A stretch of 64,000 nt of DNA from Enoplolaimus lenunculus (GCA_030248215.1 JASANG010004053.1:95569-159568), one strand, 5' to 3'; positions 35,192 to 47,900 are shown, counted from the first letter of the stretch. Numbers and translations are program-made. Notes: a model not told the origin generated them from the letters alone.

Positions 35192-36115
35192 TAGATCACA
35201 GATGAAATAGAAAATATTCATACGGGGAATTAGTTCAAACATCAACTGCACTATGGCGCTACACTATAGACAGTCTTGTTTGAGTTTTACTGTTGCCAAT
35301 GTTTAGATTTATTCAGCCATCGGCGAGCTCCTTTGTTGAGAAACCATGAAAAGTCACACAAGGTTTTTTGACAAAGGCCATGCCGACGCAAACAAAGAAA
35401 AACTATAAAATACTAACAATGCCAGGCGCTTTTCTATGGTCTTGTTGATAAAGCCAGCCTATAGAAAAAAATTACGTCCACGGCTTATTTGGAGTTCCAC
35501 TGGTTAAAATTTACCATCGCCGTACCAGTAATAAACCAACTATGATGATATATGTGCCTTAGTGCCTTGCTTCAGTATACTTATTAGTAGAATATAGATA
35601 AAGAGGGGAAGTAAAGAGTACAAAATTTGCATTCCTTGCTGTCTGATGGAAACTAACATACTTTACCACTCGTCAAACGTACCGTATGAGACTTATGTGC
35701 CAAAGCAACATTGTGAATGGCGCATTATTACAAAATCCTTAACAGGCTGTCAAATCTGGAGTAAAACTTGATATTTTATTGTGTATTTTTTCGGTTCGGT
35801 TCTGGATCCCACTGATTCAAATTTCTCGATATGACTCGGTTGTAAAATAAATTAATGATTGAACAAAAGTTTAAAAAAACATTTGTTGTGTTCATTGCTT
35901 GCGCATTTAGAATTGATATTCAACCCAGCATGAGACGACAATTTAACTTTTCTTCATATCCAGCAACAGCTACTTGTAATGACCGATAATTTCGTTAATA
36001 GATGAAAGTGAGAAACTTGTACTGATCTGTACGAATGCTATATTCATTTGCATATTTTTCAATCGTTGAAGATGTCCAGTTACTTAAATGCTAAGCACAT
36101 AAACTAAATCTATGT

Positions 36116-36387
36116 TTAACCCTTTAACTCATACAGTATATTATGAGCAACTAAATACAAATAATAGATGAGGAACACAGATACTGTGAGCAGTGTTTAA
36201 CAATTCTAACACATATGTGTAGTGCAAAATCTCTGTCAGACGTGAGAGCCCCCTCGGGTTCGAGCGTCAAACTCCTAAACCTGAGTGGTCATCGTAAACG
36301 CTTCCCACACGAGAGACTGGGGATCGAATCTTGCTTTGAAAGTGCATCTCATATGAAATTGAAAATATTCATGCGCGAAAGGGCTAT
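36116..36387 (-). mobile_element. TTAA-ended MITE, about 272 bp, inverted copy with tRNA-like core
   Basis: Reverse orientation relative to the copy at 1147. Starts TTAACCCTTTAACTCAT; the far end has decayed to CGCGAAAGGGCTAT. It shares GAGAGCCCCCTCGGG and the A box (CCTGAGTGGT, 36280-36289) and B box (GGATCGAATC, 36321-36330) on the plus strand. Confidence 0.8.
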
Positions 36388-36494
36388 GGAAAAATTCTCA
36401 GTTAGTATCTTTAAACCTAATTCTGAACGTAAGGCAAGCACGATTGAATTTAACACTGATAGTTTAAATTGAAACGTGCTAGGAGCTTGATTGC

Positions 36495-36537
36495 TAAACC
36501 GTAGCCTGAGCTTAAACCTAAGCCTAAGCATGTGGGC
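36495..36537 (+). repeat. Short TTAGGC-like tract
   Basis: TAAACCGTAGCCTGAGC then TTAAACCTAAGCCTAAGC, lying about 110 bp right of the TTAA element at 36116-36387. Confidence 0.6.
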
Positions 36538-36690
36538 AAAAATGTCGAAAGCCAAAAGTTTGATTTTTTCCCTGTTTTTGAGACTATTACAAACATTTAC
36601 CTAAGTTGAAATTTACATCTCCATGCTAGCTCAGTAGGTGGCACATGGTGACGACCGAAATAATTAAAGTGACGAATGATGCTCAATATC

Positions 36691-36864
36691 AGAGGGCCGT
36701 AACGTTAGGTAGTAAACGCATTTTTCAAAGCCTAAGCCTAAGTGTAAGGATAAATATGAGCCTATAACTAAGTCTAAGGCTATGGAAACAATAACTCTAT
36801 AGCTTAAGCTTGCTTCATAGCAGTCCAACGAAAAAACGGCCCGCCTCAAGATCTATGCTGGACC
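36691..36864 (+). mobile_element. TTAGGC-bearing interspersed repeat, subfamily A
   Basis: AGAGGGCCGTAACG, AAAGCCTAAGCCTAAGTG, TATAGCTTAAGCTTGCTTCA, then CAGTCCAACGAAAAAACGG and AAGATCTATGCTGGACC. Full subfamily A order. Confidence 0.75.
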
Positions 36865-37073
36865 AGAATCATGAACAGATGCAGCTGTTAACTGTAATCA
36901 TTGTGTGAAAACGAGAAAACCAATATTCCAAACATTAATTTAATAAAAATTACACTTTTGAACCTTGAAATAAGTAATTTTTGAGATTCAGCTCTAAACC
37001 TACGTTTTAGGTTTATTTTTAATTTTAATTTATATTTTATTTTCAGAGAAACGATCCCAAGCTCTGATCGCGC

Positions 37074-37236
37074 CGGTTATGCCCGTGGGGCTAAGGGGTT
37101 CAGTTCCGCAACCCCTCCGGTAAAATTTTAGCCTCCTATAAATTTTTCAACCTTGCTTGTAAGTTAACGACAACCGTTGGTTGCCCCTTCAAAAAATTTT
37201 TAGCCCCCTAGCAAGGTGAGCTGGCTACGGGTCTGG
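37074..37236 (+). mobile_element. CAGGCCCGTAGCCAG-type MITE
   Basis: TATGCCCGTGGGGCTAAGG, CAACCTTGCTTGTAAGTTA, CCCCTAGCAAGGTGAGCTGG and CTACGGGTCTGG. Right half very close to the family consensus. Confidence 0.82.
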
Positions 37237-37539
37237 CTCTCGCACGACGACACAACGAGAGTTTTTTATTGTCTTAAGCGCACATTTCAGTTACGTTTCT
37301 GTTCCGGCAACTTCGGGCAAGCCAAGATAAATGTTGTGTTTTAAAATTTTACAATATTTAAAGCGCGTTTTAACAAATTATTCAATTTTTTGAGATTAAT
37401 CATGGTGCGAAAGCGTAATTTGTTTGAACTCTTGTTATACGCGAAGCCACATTTTTCAGCTATTGGCTGTGGAAAGTGCATTGTGAGCTGCAGATGAACC
37501 ATTTGTTCCACAATATTTTTATTAGCCAATGAGGTTTAT

Positions 37540-37681
37540 TTAACCCTTTCTCACATGAATATTGTGGTGATTTAGTACTATGTATACGTGTTGCAATTGC
37601 TAAACACGGTGCGATATATTATTTAACGTATATACACTGCGCTGAGTTGCCTATAAGCAACTCAATGTGAGAAGGGGTTAA
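37540..37681 (+). mobile_element. TTAA-ended MITE, 142-bp internal-deletion derivative
   Basis: Both ends are intact: TTAACCCTTTCTCACATGA and AATGTGAGAAGGGGTTAA. It matches the ends of the 1147 copy almost base for base (GTGATTTAGTACTATGTATA, CACTGCGCTGAGTTGCCTA) but lacks the tRNA-like interior and about 129 bp in all. Near-identity to the other copy suggests this is the youngest movement in the window. Confidence 0.9.
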
Positions 37682-38049
37682 AGATACATCCCACTGTTTT
37701 ATGCGTATCTTTGCAAACAAGAATGCCGAGCGCGGGAATGGCAAAACATGTGCAGAAATGTAGCAAATCAAATGAGGATCCAAGGATATCGCTAACTATG
37801 GTAATAGGTGTTACACGCATTTCAGAGTATAATAGGAACTCAAAACATGCTTTCTCCGTTAGTTCAAATATATGATGCAAAAAAGCGAAGACGTTGGTTA
37901 ATTTTTAGCGAAACGCTTAAAATTAACCTCTTAAAATTAAACGGACTGCTTTTATCAGACTTTACATTCCTTTGTGGTTTGAATGGCTAGACATTACGCA
38001 AACGCGAAATGTTTACTTTTTGCACGGATTAATTGTCGTTTGACAAAGG

Positions 38050-38209
38050 TTTTTCTGGGCGGGAGCGCTCAGCCTCGCCTTGAAAAATTTTGTCTCCCCC
38101 CGGGAAAATTTTCAGCCCTTGTTATATGCTTGTTTTTTCAACTGTATACCCCAATAAATTTGTCTTACCCTGCACTAGCCGGTTGAGCAGGATGCGGCTA
38201 CGGGCATGG
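38050..38209 (+). mobile_element. CAGGCCCGTAGCCAG-type MITE, diverged
   Basis: GGGCGGGAGCGCTCAGCC, GGGAAAATTTTCAGCCCTTG, then CACTAGCCGGTTGAGCAGG and GCGGCTACGGGCATGG. Confidence 0.65.
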
Positions 38210-38318
38210 TGTCCGTTATAAGGTTAAATCTGAAACTTACATCTTCAAGTGTTTTCAGCTACAGTCTTTGTAAATCGTTTGATATAAAAATTATTTAAAC
38301 TTTTTTCGTTTCGTATAT

Positions 38319-38478
38319 TAAGGGTGGCCATATGCTTGCCGTGAAGCGCCGTACGGTGCCGTCCATCATCGTCAGGTTCCGTGTGTCACCTCGGACACTA
38401 TAAGGTATTGTGCATAAGTAATTCGCGTACGATATCACTCCGTGACGCACGGTTACCGGCGCGAGCCGGACGTTATCA
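38319..38478. mobile_element. GCCGTGCGTCAC-type repeat, AGGGTGGC end
   Basis: TAAGGGTGGCCATATGCTTG, GCGCCGTACGGTGCCGTCC, GTTCCGTGTGTCACC, then CCGTGACGCACGG. The AGGGTGGC end is the inverse of the GCCACCCT end of 11930-12053. Confidence 0.6.
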
Positions 38479-38885
38479 AAAGTATGGCTCCAAGTTCTAA
38501 ACTGAGTTCAATATTTTGCAAAAAAGCCAAAACATTTAACGTAAGATTATACAGTACAAAACTTTCAAATTCTAAGTATTACTTTGACGAGTGGAGAATG
38601 TTCCTGCAATACTTAACTGATTTAGAAACTAAATTGTCTAACTTGTTTTAAAAATTTAAGTTCTGTGCCTGGTAATAAGTTTAACTTGATATTATTTAGC
38701 GATATCCTGCACATAGTACTAGCAAAATTTTGGTCAAGCTAAAGCTAAACCCAAAGACTCTTTCGAAAGAAAAATATATAGCAGTATGCGGCTCAAACAG
38801 TCTCTGTAGATCACGGACAAATTCTAAGGAGAAGGTGAGGCTTGTTATGTATAGTCTCGACCCTGCTTTAAACGTGTTGTTTGCG

Positions 38886-39054
38886 GACCCGCAGTCAGAA
38901 GAGGATCACGGGCACTCTTCCCCCCTGGAACATTTTGGCACCTCATAGAAAATTTTCAACCTTGCTTGTAGTCATGAAAAACCCTAGTTGTGTACCTTCT
39001 GGAAAGTTTTAGCTTCATCCCTAGCAAGGTGAGTTGGCTGAGGCTACAGGCCTG
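38886..39054 (+). mobile_element. CAGGCCCGTAGCCAG-type MITE
   Basis: GACCCGCAGTCAGAAGAGG, CATAGAAAATTTTCAACC, TTGCTTGTAGTCATGAAAAA, CCTAGCAAGGTGAGTTGGCT and CTACAGGCCTGG. The second copy within a kilobase (the other is 38050-38209). Confidence 0.8.
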
Positions 39055-39616
39055 GTCGTTTCCTTGAGAGGTCACGTAAACTACATGATAGGGTCAGAGT
39101 AGTCTTTGGCGTACGCACAAAAGTGGATCGAGATGGCGCTTTCCAGCTGAAAATTTTCTACAATAAAATATATTATAAAGTGTATGCATGCTTAACTCGG
39201 TTTCACAATATATTGCGCCCTGTAGTCTAAAATTTCAGGATCCGATACTGCGTCCTATGTAACTATGCAAAATCTATAGACCTTGGGGATAAACCCGCAA
39301 CTACGAAAGAGTCACAAATCCCTTACAAATAACCTGTCCCACCGGCAGAAAAAACTTTCACCAAATTTAAAAAATCCTAGGTTAGAAAAATTATCATTGT
39401 AAGCAGTCTTTTTAATCCCTCTTCTAAGGATTCCTGGTTGTGGGTCTGCTTGGGGATTTCAGATGACGGATCTCTCTAAAAGACGTTCAGTTGTAAACGG
39501 AGACGTGGAGAAGAAACAATATTGGATAGCGGTGTGCAGTTGCGGCTTTTGAATAAAACCTACAATGCGCTTGCAGTATGACATCATTAAGCAATATTTT
39601 TGTGGTCTGTGTACAC

Positions 39617-39770
39617 TAGCAGATCCAGAGGGGCAGGGGTCAAAAAATGTTTCTGTGCTAATATGGTGAGGTACCTTACAATTTTTCCCCTTATAAAATT
39701 GACATGTATAGCATACTTATAACCTTTGCCAGTCTGACTGACATGTCAGAAATTTCTTGATCCGCCGCTA
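39617..39770 (+). mobile_element. TAGCRGATCCAGAGG-ended MITE (hAT-like ends), 154 bp
   Basis: Starts TAGCAGATCCAGAGGGGCAG; ends TTTCTTGATCCGCCGCTA. TAGCGGCGGATC-type ends are common among non-autonomous hAT elements. Fragments with the GTCAGAAATCTCTGGATCAC end are at about 41085-41222, and a related piece (CAGAAATTTCGGAAAG) is near 30755-30812. Confidence 0.65.
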
Positions 39771-40156
39771 TCTATGAATGATGCAATTGCGCCTGTCTTG
39801 CACGAACCTATAGATGCCTGTAGCTCCACTATGGCACAAAGCCAGACAACCAAGTATTGCAGGATATTAAAGAAATACAAAAAACCGTCTGATATGAAAA
39901 CAAAAACAAATACAACAATCTTGAGTCAATTTCTACTAAAAGACTAAATTAACAGAACGAAAAATAGCTAAAAAAAGTAGTGAACACGAAACATTTTCTG
40001 AATATGTGGTCGTAGCGCAACAATATAGTTGACATTTTTTCAAATTACAATTACATTATGAATGGAAACATACCAGAGAAAAAACGCTGGCACTACAACA
40101 GACGATTTCAGTGATAGGAATACTAAAACAATTAGATTGGCGGGGGCAGGAACGGC

Positions 40157-40240
40157 GGCGACAGGCCCGTAGTTGAACGGCGACAGGCCCGTAGTTGAAC
40201 GGCGACAGGCCCGTAGTTGAACGGCGACAGGCCCGTAGTT
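40157..40240 (+). repeat. Perfect 22-bp tandem repeat of a MITE end, 3.8 units
   Basis: Units GGCGACAGGCCCGTAGTT plus GAAC start at 40157, 40179, 40201 and 40223 (last unit 18 bp). No difference between units, unlike the surrounding decayed DNA. Confidence 0.95.
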
Positions 40241-40371
40241 AGAAATGGGTAGGGTTGGTTCTCCCTAAAAAAATTTTCGATCTTTATTGTAAGTCATCAA
40301 AACACCTTGAATGCCGCTTCAGAAAATTTTTTAGCTTTCCCTAGCCAGGTGAGCTGGCTATGCACCCGGTA
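40157..40371 (+). mobile_element. CAGGCCCGTAGCCAG-type MITE with amplified left end
   Basis: The left terminus is present as a tandem run, followed by the family middle (TTGTAAGTCATCAAAACACC) and CCTAGCCAGGTGAGCTGGCT. The right end is TATGCACCCGG. Confidence 0.8.
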
Positions 40372-42629
40372 CCCGAATAAAACGAATGATTAAATCTTAA
40401 AATAGAATTGGCACATCGATAATAATGGTTCAACGTGGCACTCGTAACTATACATGTAGTGAGTTGAAATTTTGAAATCCTGCACCTCCTATCGATACGG
40501 CCTGATTCGTAGATTGATGAAAAACTGATATATAACCAGTACAGCAAGGCATAAAAACATAAACGTTTGAGGAAATACACTGTTTTGAGGATGCAAAATT
40601 CATTCATGAAGTATCAATTTGCTAAGTGGATGACTGTGACGTAAAAACTGAACTTTTACACTATAAAACAGTATTACTCAGATTTGACTACAATCTATTT
40701 CTAGTTGGGGGGTACTCTATACTCGGCACGCAACGGCGTAGGCCAACGCGGACACAGTGTCACGTCAAAAAAGATTATAAGCCGCACGGTGCCGCGTGCC
40801 ACAATTGAAATTTACCTTAATTTGTAACGAGCGGTGTTGTGTCAAACACAAAAGTATAGCGCAACCATTAAGTGATAGATTTTCAACCCAGCAATCAGTT
40901 CTGGACTGGGTTTCAATTTCAGCATACGGAAAATCCGGCGTGAAACCAGCATTTTCGTTCAGGATGGGCCTACTTGCATGGAAACTTTGGATGCGCGCGA
41001 GCGTAGCGTGTGACAGCAATGTTTTCACCTTCGGGATCCAATTGGTTCTTACAAACGCGTGAAGGTGTGCTCTTCTTCTATCAACAGAAATTTCGGAAAG
41101 GAATGCATGTCTTCTGACCCCTCTTGTGTACGCCGCCTGCCTTGTAATTTTCCCAAAAAATTGGTACTTATATAGCATCCCGTCAGAAATCTCTGGATCA
41201 CCCCTTCCTGGTCAAAGGATAAAGCGAACGTTGCATAAAATTGCCAGGTTTAAAGCTAAACCAAGTAACATCATCCGCTGGCGAGCGGCAGTGTTGAGGT
41301 TACACCCTCCGGTCCTTTAGAGTGAGCTTCGTTCCTCTTAACAGCGATGACTGTTCAATCGAACCCGTAAAAAATTAGACCACTAAACACTACAAAAGCG
41401 TAGAATCTGATATGTAATTGATTATTTCAAATTATAAACATGTCTCGGTAAACGGCCTGCGCGCTGTGTGGACCATCAAGGTCTTAAGCAGATCACACGT
41501 GGACCTCGACGGACCGTATAGGGGCATCAATAGCCGATACTGGAAAGGAATACCCATGACCCTCACGATAGATGCCACTACATGGCTTAGAATACCTGTC
41601 ATATTTAGGTATGTTTGAAGCAAAAACAACTAAACCACATTTGATATCGGTGAACTGTGAGTAATATAGACTGAAATGCATTGCCTGCTGTACGCTGATG
41701 TTTATAAGTTCATTTCCCAGCATTTTTATAATAAACCTTTTATTTTTGTTTTAGGTTTTTTGTTGATGGCAGTGCCGATTATTTATGGTCACCTATCCTT
41801 TATCAGAGCTCATTATCTTGGAAATAACATCTCATTTAACTCAAGTCAATGAATTTTTAGACGTAGTCGTAACATAACCAAAAGGTCTTCCGTAGCAGAC
41901 AAAACGTGAAAGCTATAGCGGTGAGCCAAGTAATTTCGGCAAGATCAAAAAATTGAATTATTTTGTGTTGAATTCAAATCAATCCCTCGATCATCGACAC
42001 CAGCTTTAATTTAAAAATATCAAAACGAATACAATTTCAGCAAAATTCATAGCTTTCTTCAAAACTTGGCCGGGTTGCGAAAAATTTTACGGACTGTGTG
42101 CAACCTACATTAATAGTTGTTAGCTACGGTCAAGAACTGTTTATTATGCGTACACAGTTTGCGCTCAAAAATGTTTCATGGTATACTTAATTCGTAAAAT
42201 ATAATAAACCAAATTCGGGAAGATTATATACCGAACCGAAATGAGATAGTAAACCAAACAACTGTCTGGTTTGAGCATTTAAAAACCGACCTGTTTCATT
42301 GATGCAAAACTGCATTATGCTGAATAAATCCTATCTATCACTGTGTGATACCGATTTATTAACGTATGACTAATTTTTCATAAAATTTGAGCTATTTTGG
42401 CTTTTTAGAAAAGCTCAAAATACTTTAAGTAATTTTTCAAACTTTTTAAAAATAAGCACAATTTGTTTTGCATGAACGAATGCGAAGAATCGTTTGAAAT
42501 TATGTTTCAGTAAAAAATAGTTTACGAAGCAAAACTATGTTTGAAGACAAAATTAATGCATAAAATGGTCAGTTAGTCTTGCATCTTAACTAAGTCATCT
42601 GAAACTGTTTCTTGCTTTAAATCCAACGG

Positions 42630-42811
42630 TCCATGCAAAGATCAGGGACGGAACGTTTTTCTGAGAGACTGCAATAGAGTAAGCTTAAGCTAGACAATGT
42701 TTTTTGCTTACGCTTAGGGATGAACTCATTCTCATGCTTAGGCTTAGAATCAGGCTTAGGTTTAAGTTAAGAATATACTTATACTACTGTTACGGCCCTG
42801 TTCAATATATT
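42630..42811 (-). mobile_element. TTAGGC-bearing interspersed repeat, subfamily A, best-preserved inverted copy
   Basis: TCCATGCAAAGATCAGGGAC, GCAATAGAGTAAGCTTAAGC, TGAACTCATTCTCATGCTTA, then TATACTTATACTACTGTTAC and GGCCCTGTTCAATATAT. Mirrors the copy at 27314-27504 part for part. Confidence 0.8.
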
Positions 42812-43100
42812 ATCCAAACCAACTGAGCATAGTGCTTTCTGGATTTGCACGCATGCACAACTTGCGCAAATCAGATTTGCTTTTATTTCCAAATCTATGT
42901 TCACTTAAATAACCAGTTTGCGATAGATCGTAAAACTTCTCACGCAATTAGTATTAAGCTTTATATTTTAGTTAATATTACTGAATTTATTAGTTAACTA
43001 ATCCTACCACTAAGTAGAATTTTAGATATAAAGTGTTTTCAGTTCCCCTGTTTCTGAATGAACTTGCCAACGTTAATCACAAAATATTTTCTGCTGGTTG

Positions 43101-43794
43101 CTACACACAAAAAATTGTCTTGAAATTTCAAGACTCCTACTTTCTTAAATTTTCAAGATATTAATGTCTTTTAGAAATTCGTTTCTTAAACGATTAAAAC
43201 ATAAATGCCATATTCAAGAAATTTCTATTGCCAAATTATATATAAGACACAAGTTTCTTTCTTTCTATAAATAGTTCTCTTATAATCAAGAATTCATTTT
43301 TTTTAATTTTAATACACGTAAAAACGTTGCTCCGTTTATATTCTTAAAGGAGTATATAAATAATCGAATTTTACATATATTTTAGGTTGAACTCAGGCTC
43401 GTCCAACCTAAGTTTACGTGTTAAACGTATCTCAGGTTGTAAAATTAGCAAATTTGGTTGACCATAAGTCCTTTGCGACTTCTAAGGCAAATCTTGTTTC
43501 TAAGAAATATATGTCTCAAATATCAGCAAATTAAGTCTTATTTCAGACATATTTGTCTTATATTTCAGCTATATTGTCTTGTATGTCAAAAATATTTGTC
43601 ATAATAGTTTATGGAATACACTCTTAACTTTAAGACATTTAAGTGTTAAAAATTTCAGACACAAATTTCTGAAAAATTTCAGAAACTAATGTCTTGCATT
43701 CAAGACATATATATCTGGAGTCTAGATTAAGACATAATTGTCTTGAATTTCAGAAAATATTTCTTGAATATCAGAAGATGTTTTTTATGTGTAG
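43101..43794. mobile_element. CTACACACAAAAAA-ended element, 694 bp
   Basis: Starts CTACACACAAAAAATTGTCT and ends ATGTTTTTTATGTGTAG, an inverted terminal pair. The interior is rich in diverged TTGTCTTGAAATTTCAGA and AAGACATTAA words on both strands, and has no long open frame. Confidence 0.75.
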
Positions 43795-44339
43795 AGTTTA
43801 AAAAATTCTTGTTTGCAACGCTCGCTTCATAAAAGTGTTAAACATTAACCTTAAAACATTTTCCGTGGTAACAAAATTCTAGGCGCACATCGAATTTGTT
43901 TGAAAACGCTGTTGATTCCTTTCAACTAATACTAATTAATTTTACGATAAACTAGTATTATTATTAACGATAGGCATCCTTAAAAACGACTAAATATCAA
44001 TCTCTATTTAACTAAATTTTCAAAAAATATCCAAATTGTTCAGCAACGAAAATATAGATATGTAGTGCATTCATGAGTAAAAGCGTATTAGATCAGAATA
44101 TTATCGTCCATCATTTTGCCACCAACAATGAATTGATAAAGCTCTAATGTGGTCTTTATTTTAATAAAAGACAAGTTTTGGCAAATTTGACAACTTCAGA
44201 TTTTTAAACTATTAATCTTTTTTCTCACCGCAGGGTGTTAATTTCCGAGCAACGGCGTGTCTTAGCTTTAGGAAGCAACGCTAGTTACTTTAGTTTATAA
44301 GCAAAAATTCTGTATGACGGGGCAGTTTGAGATAGAGGG

Positions 44340-44515
44340 CATAACCGGAAGTGAAAAATACCAATGCCAAAGATCAACAAAATTTGTAGGAGCCGGGCAA
44401 GGTTATTCAAAATTTCACGAAATTTAACTGCCGAAATTGCTAGAACCTTCGGCGGAAATTCTGCCTGAGCCGCAGGGCGAATTTCTGCCGTTAGCCGGAG
44501 GCTGACCTCAAAACA
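44340..44515 (+). mobile_element. CCGGAAGTCTGCCTCCGG-type repeat
   Basis: CATAACCGGAAGTG near the left, then AGGAGCCGGGCAAGG, TTCGGCGGAAATTCTGCCTG and GTTAGCCGGAGGCTGACCTC. Confidence 0.55.
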
Positions 44516-44777
44516 AATAGTTCTTTATGTTGAATAATTTGAATTGTAGTTTCACCGAAAGTGAAGAAATGCATGTATCTAACACCCGGTATATTTTTAG
44601 CTTAACCCGTCATATTTATTTTGACCGATGTACTGTTGCTAAAGTGCACAAATTCAACAAAACAATTTATTAAATATGTATGTATATACTCAAAAATATT
44701 TTGGTAGGACAAAGACAAAAACGCAACGCGCACTGAAGCAATATATATTCCACAGTAAATTAGGCAAGTTGCGTACC

Positions 44778-44972
44778 CTGGCCCGTGTAAAGATCAGGGG
44801 CAAAACGGTTTTCTGCGACAATGCAGTGGGGTACGCTTAAACTTTCGACTAATTTTGTGCTTAGACTTAGGCGTAAATATAACCTCATTCTTGCACTTAG
44901 GTTTAGGTTTAGGCTTAGACTAAGGCTTAGAAATATACACATACTACTGTCACTGCCCAGTTCGGTTCATTG
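44778..44972 (-). mobile_element. TTAGGC-bearing interspersed repeat, subfamily A (inverted)
   Basis: CTGGCCCGTGTAAAGATCAG, CGGTTTTCTGCGACAATGC, TTAGACTTAGGCGTAAATA, CTCATTCTTGCACTTAGG, then TACACATACTACTGTCACTG. Five TTAGG words in its central tract. Confidence 0.78.
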
Positions 44973-47900
44973 GACTCTTGTCTAAATTCATCATCGTTTT
45001 GTGCTGACACACTGAACAAGGCGTATATCACCACTACTAAGCGAATGTTTAGAGGTCGATGAAGCATAAACTGGACTTAATAATCGGTGCTTAAATCTCA
45101 AAAACAAATAACACACAATCCTCTTTGTAACCTGCCTCCCACATTGTTTCTTACCGTAAATTTGGTAGTTTGTTTTGGGCATTTCCGTACTATTTATTTT
45201 GTTGGTTTAAAACAACACAACGCGGGGGTTTTCGCATTTAAAAGACGGTAAAATCATGCTTGAATGTAAATAAAAGCACTACTCTGCAAGTGGTATATTG
45301 GATATTGAACCTCGTAAAAACTCCGCATGGGCCTAGCCGTGCTATATAGGTCGGGTACACGGTTAACAGCTGGCTATAAATGACCTCACGCTGTGAGTAA
45401 AGATATTAATGGTAATAAATGCTTGATTTACTGGTGTCTTTTTGCCAGAAATTTTACATGTTTTGGGGTCTGGTGTTCTGGATTACATCTGCATGGGAGT
45501 GACTAGTTTAACCCCTCTCCAGTAATTTTTTCTGGCGATCAATATTTCAGTTGTGTAGCTATTAGGGTTTACAGATCAAAGGTCTCATTTTGAAATGGAT
45601 ATTTTAATAAATAGTTATGTCCCCCTGTCATTACCTGGCATTTAAGACCCTGATGGTGTGTGAAACGGTAAAGAATGGTGAAAGGCTGACGTCGATAAGG
45701 GCAAATTTAGGTCGAGAAGTATCCAGTAAACGCTACAGTGTGTTGTGTCTTATTAAAAAATTACCCCGCTGTGTCAGTTAAAATCAAACTTTGAAACTGT
45801 CAAAAATTGTTAATTTTGGTACCCAACTGCGAAAATTATCTTGTTATTAAGTACAAACTTTGATAAAGCTTTTATAAATAATTCACCAGCAATGGTTTGA
45901 ACAAAATTAAAAATATAGTTTTGCGTTACAAACGGTCTTTGAATGCTTTCCTGCTGATCTTTGTAAACTTCTTAGCTAACATCTGCGGTGGCAACGTTGC
46001 ACAGCGTAGGTGCCAAAGCATGCAGTTCGCATATTTACTTTACTCGGGTATTAAGTAAAACTAGCAATTGTACTTGTACATATATTTAACTTTCTGCAAG
46101 TACTGACATTGGAAACAAACGGAAACAAACGCTTTCACATCACGTATGCAATCTCAAAGTATAAACACTACTCGAGTGTATTCCATAAATAATACAGATA
46201 TTTTAGGCTAAAAAAGCGGACAATGAAGGTATATGCACAAATTCTTTTGTAAAACGATCTTGTTATACATTTTCAGCAACTGTCTACTACTGAGCTAAAA
46301 TAGCACCCAAAATACGTATGTGAGACGTTCCAGCTTTCATAAAACATAGATTAACAAAGACTGCTGCTGCCATTTCTTACGAATTCACGCGCTATATATA
46401 AATGACGAAAAAACTTACGAGCGAAGCAGAACAAAAAACAAAACCAAATTTTAACACAAAATTTTGGTTTAATTTCTGTTTGGGATTGTAGACTTGAATT
46501 GGACCAAACTTGGTTTCGCCAATAAAAATTAATATTCATTTTGATGATGTTTTCATTGTCCTTTTAGCAATTTTGAAGTATAAAGGGGGTGTTTTTGAAT
46601 CGTGTAAAGTATCATATAATTTTAAGGTGAGCACAAGTTGTACCCCTCTGTAAATAAAATGGATTTGGCCCAAAACGCAACGTGCTCTAGTACATTTTTT
46701 GCACGCAATATATACCCAGTTGCACAAACGCATAGAACACTATCATAGTTGATATTCTAAAACTAAACGTCAAAAATAAATCATTACCGTTACCGACCTT
46801 ACCTGCCCTTATTTTTTTCTTCAAAGTGCAAGAATAACACAATTCTTTACGGTTTCATCGCAATTTGTTTTAAGATCTCTTCAGAAAGCTGTAAACATAT
46901 TATTCCACGGCAAAGAAAAATAGAATCTCTATAGGAACGCGAATAATGTAAGCAAATGGAATACCATATATTGTTGCTGCCTTTCAAAAAGCCACAAATA
47001 TTTTTCAATTTAACAGCACATTTCAAATGTGTAATACTTATTTTTCACTAATACGGTAATAACAGTTTAAAAATTCCAGTTTTTCTACATTTATTTGGTT
47101 TCCAGTTTTCTATGAAAATTTTAAGCGGATACATAATCACAAATTTTTACCTGTGCTTGAAATTCTGCGACAAAATTTTATTTTACCTGTACCCGAGTTA
47201 CCCGCGGGTACACGCGGTTAACGTGCAGTTCTGACTGCGAGCATTGGCTCGAATGCAATTAAATACAAAATGAATATAAACCATTCTATTTGTTTTACTA
47301 GACATATTTCGAGGAGATACGTTGAATTGATTAATGCTCGTTTTGCTGCTAATTATTGCTTTAGGTAATATAAACTAACACCACGAGACCCTCTGCTGGG
47401 ACAATTAGTCGAAGGAAGTCCGAGGGATCAACCTACCTTAAAAATTGCGGTACATCTGGTTTGTAGCGCTGTTAATGTTTCACCGTTTTTATGTTGTTTG
47501 AATAAACTGTTTTCATATTTTTCTAAGAATTGGAGGGAAACGAAAAACTTTGTAGCTCATGGGATTATTTTGTCAAGCACCTTTATAGCAATGCATACAC
47601 CCCCTATCAGCGAAGGCGAAGCGGATTTCGACAGGTGATATAGTAAAATATTGAAAATTCAAGTGAAAACAAAAGATTCATTTCGAATGCTAATATAAGG
47701 CCACCCTAATATAATTGGGTTAAGACTCACGATGTCGCATTACTGATTATCTATATTACTCCCTTCTTAGTGTTCTCTTTCCTTATCTTGATCTCATATG
47801 CGGCGATTATCTGCAGTGTATTTTATTATTGTGTTTAATCTATTTCAGGATGAAGCAAGAGACAAGAAAGATTAGCGAAACTTTTTAATTATTTATTCAA

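Larger units (their letters stand above)
25502..36115. other. Gene desert, about 10.6 kb
   Basis: No open frame above about 105 codons and no protein-like motif in the short ones. Apart from the listed TTAGGC elements, MITEs and TA tracts, only AT-rich sequence is seen. Short unlinked exons cannot be excluded by eye. Confidence 0.55.

Noticed and set aside
40765-41178. Minus-strand open frame of 137 codons
   Set aside because: Low-complexity-free but without recognisable motif, spans repeat fragments, and a matching-size frame lies on the opposite strand.
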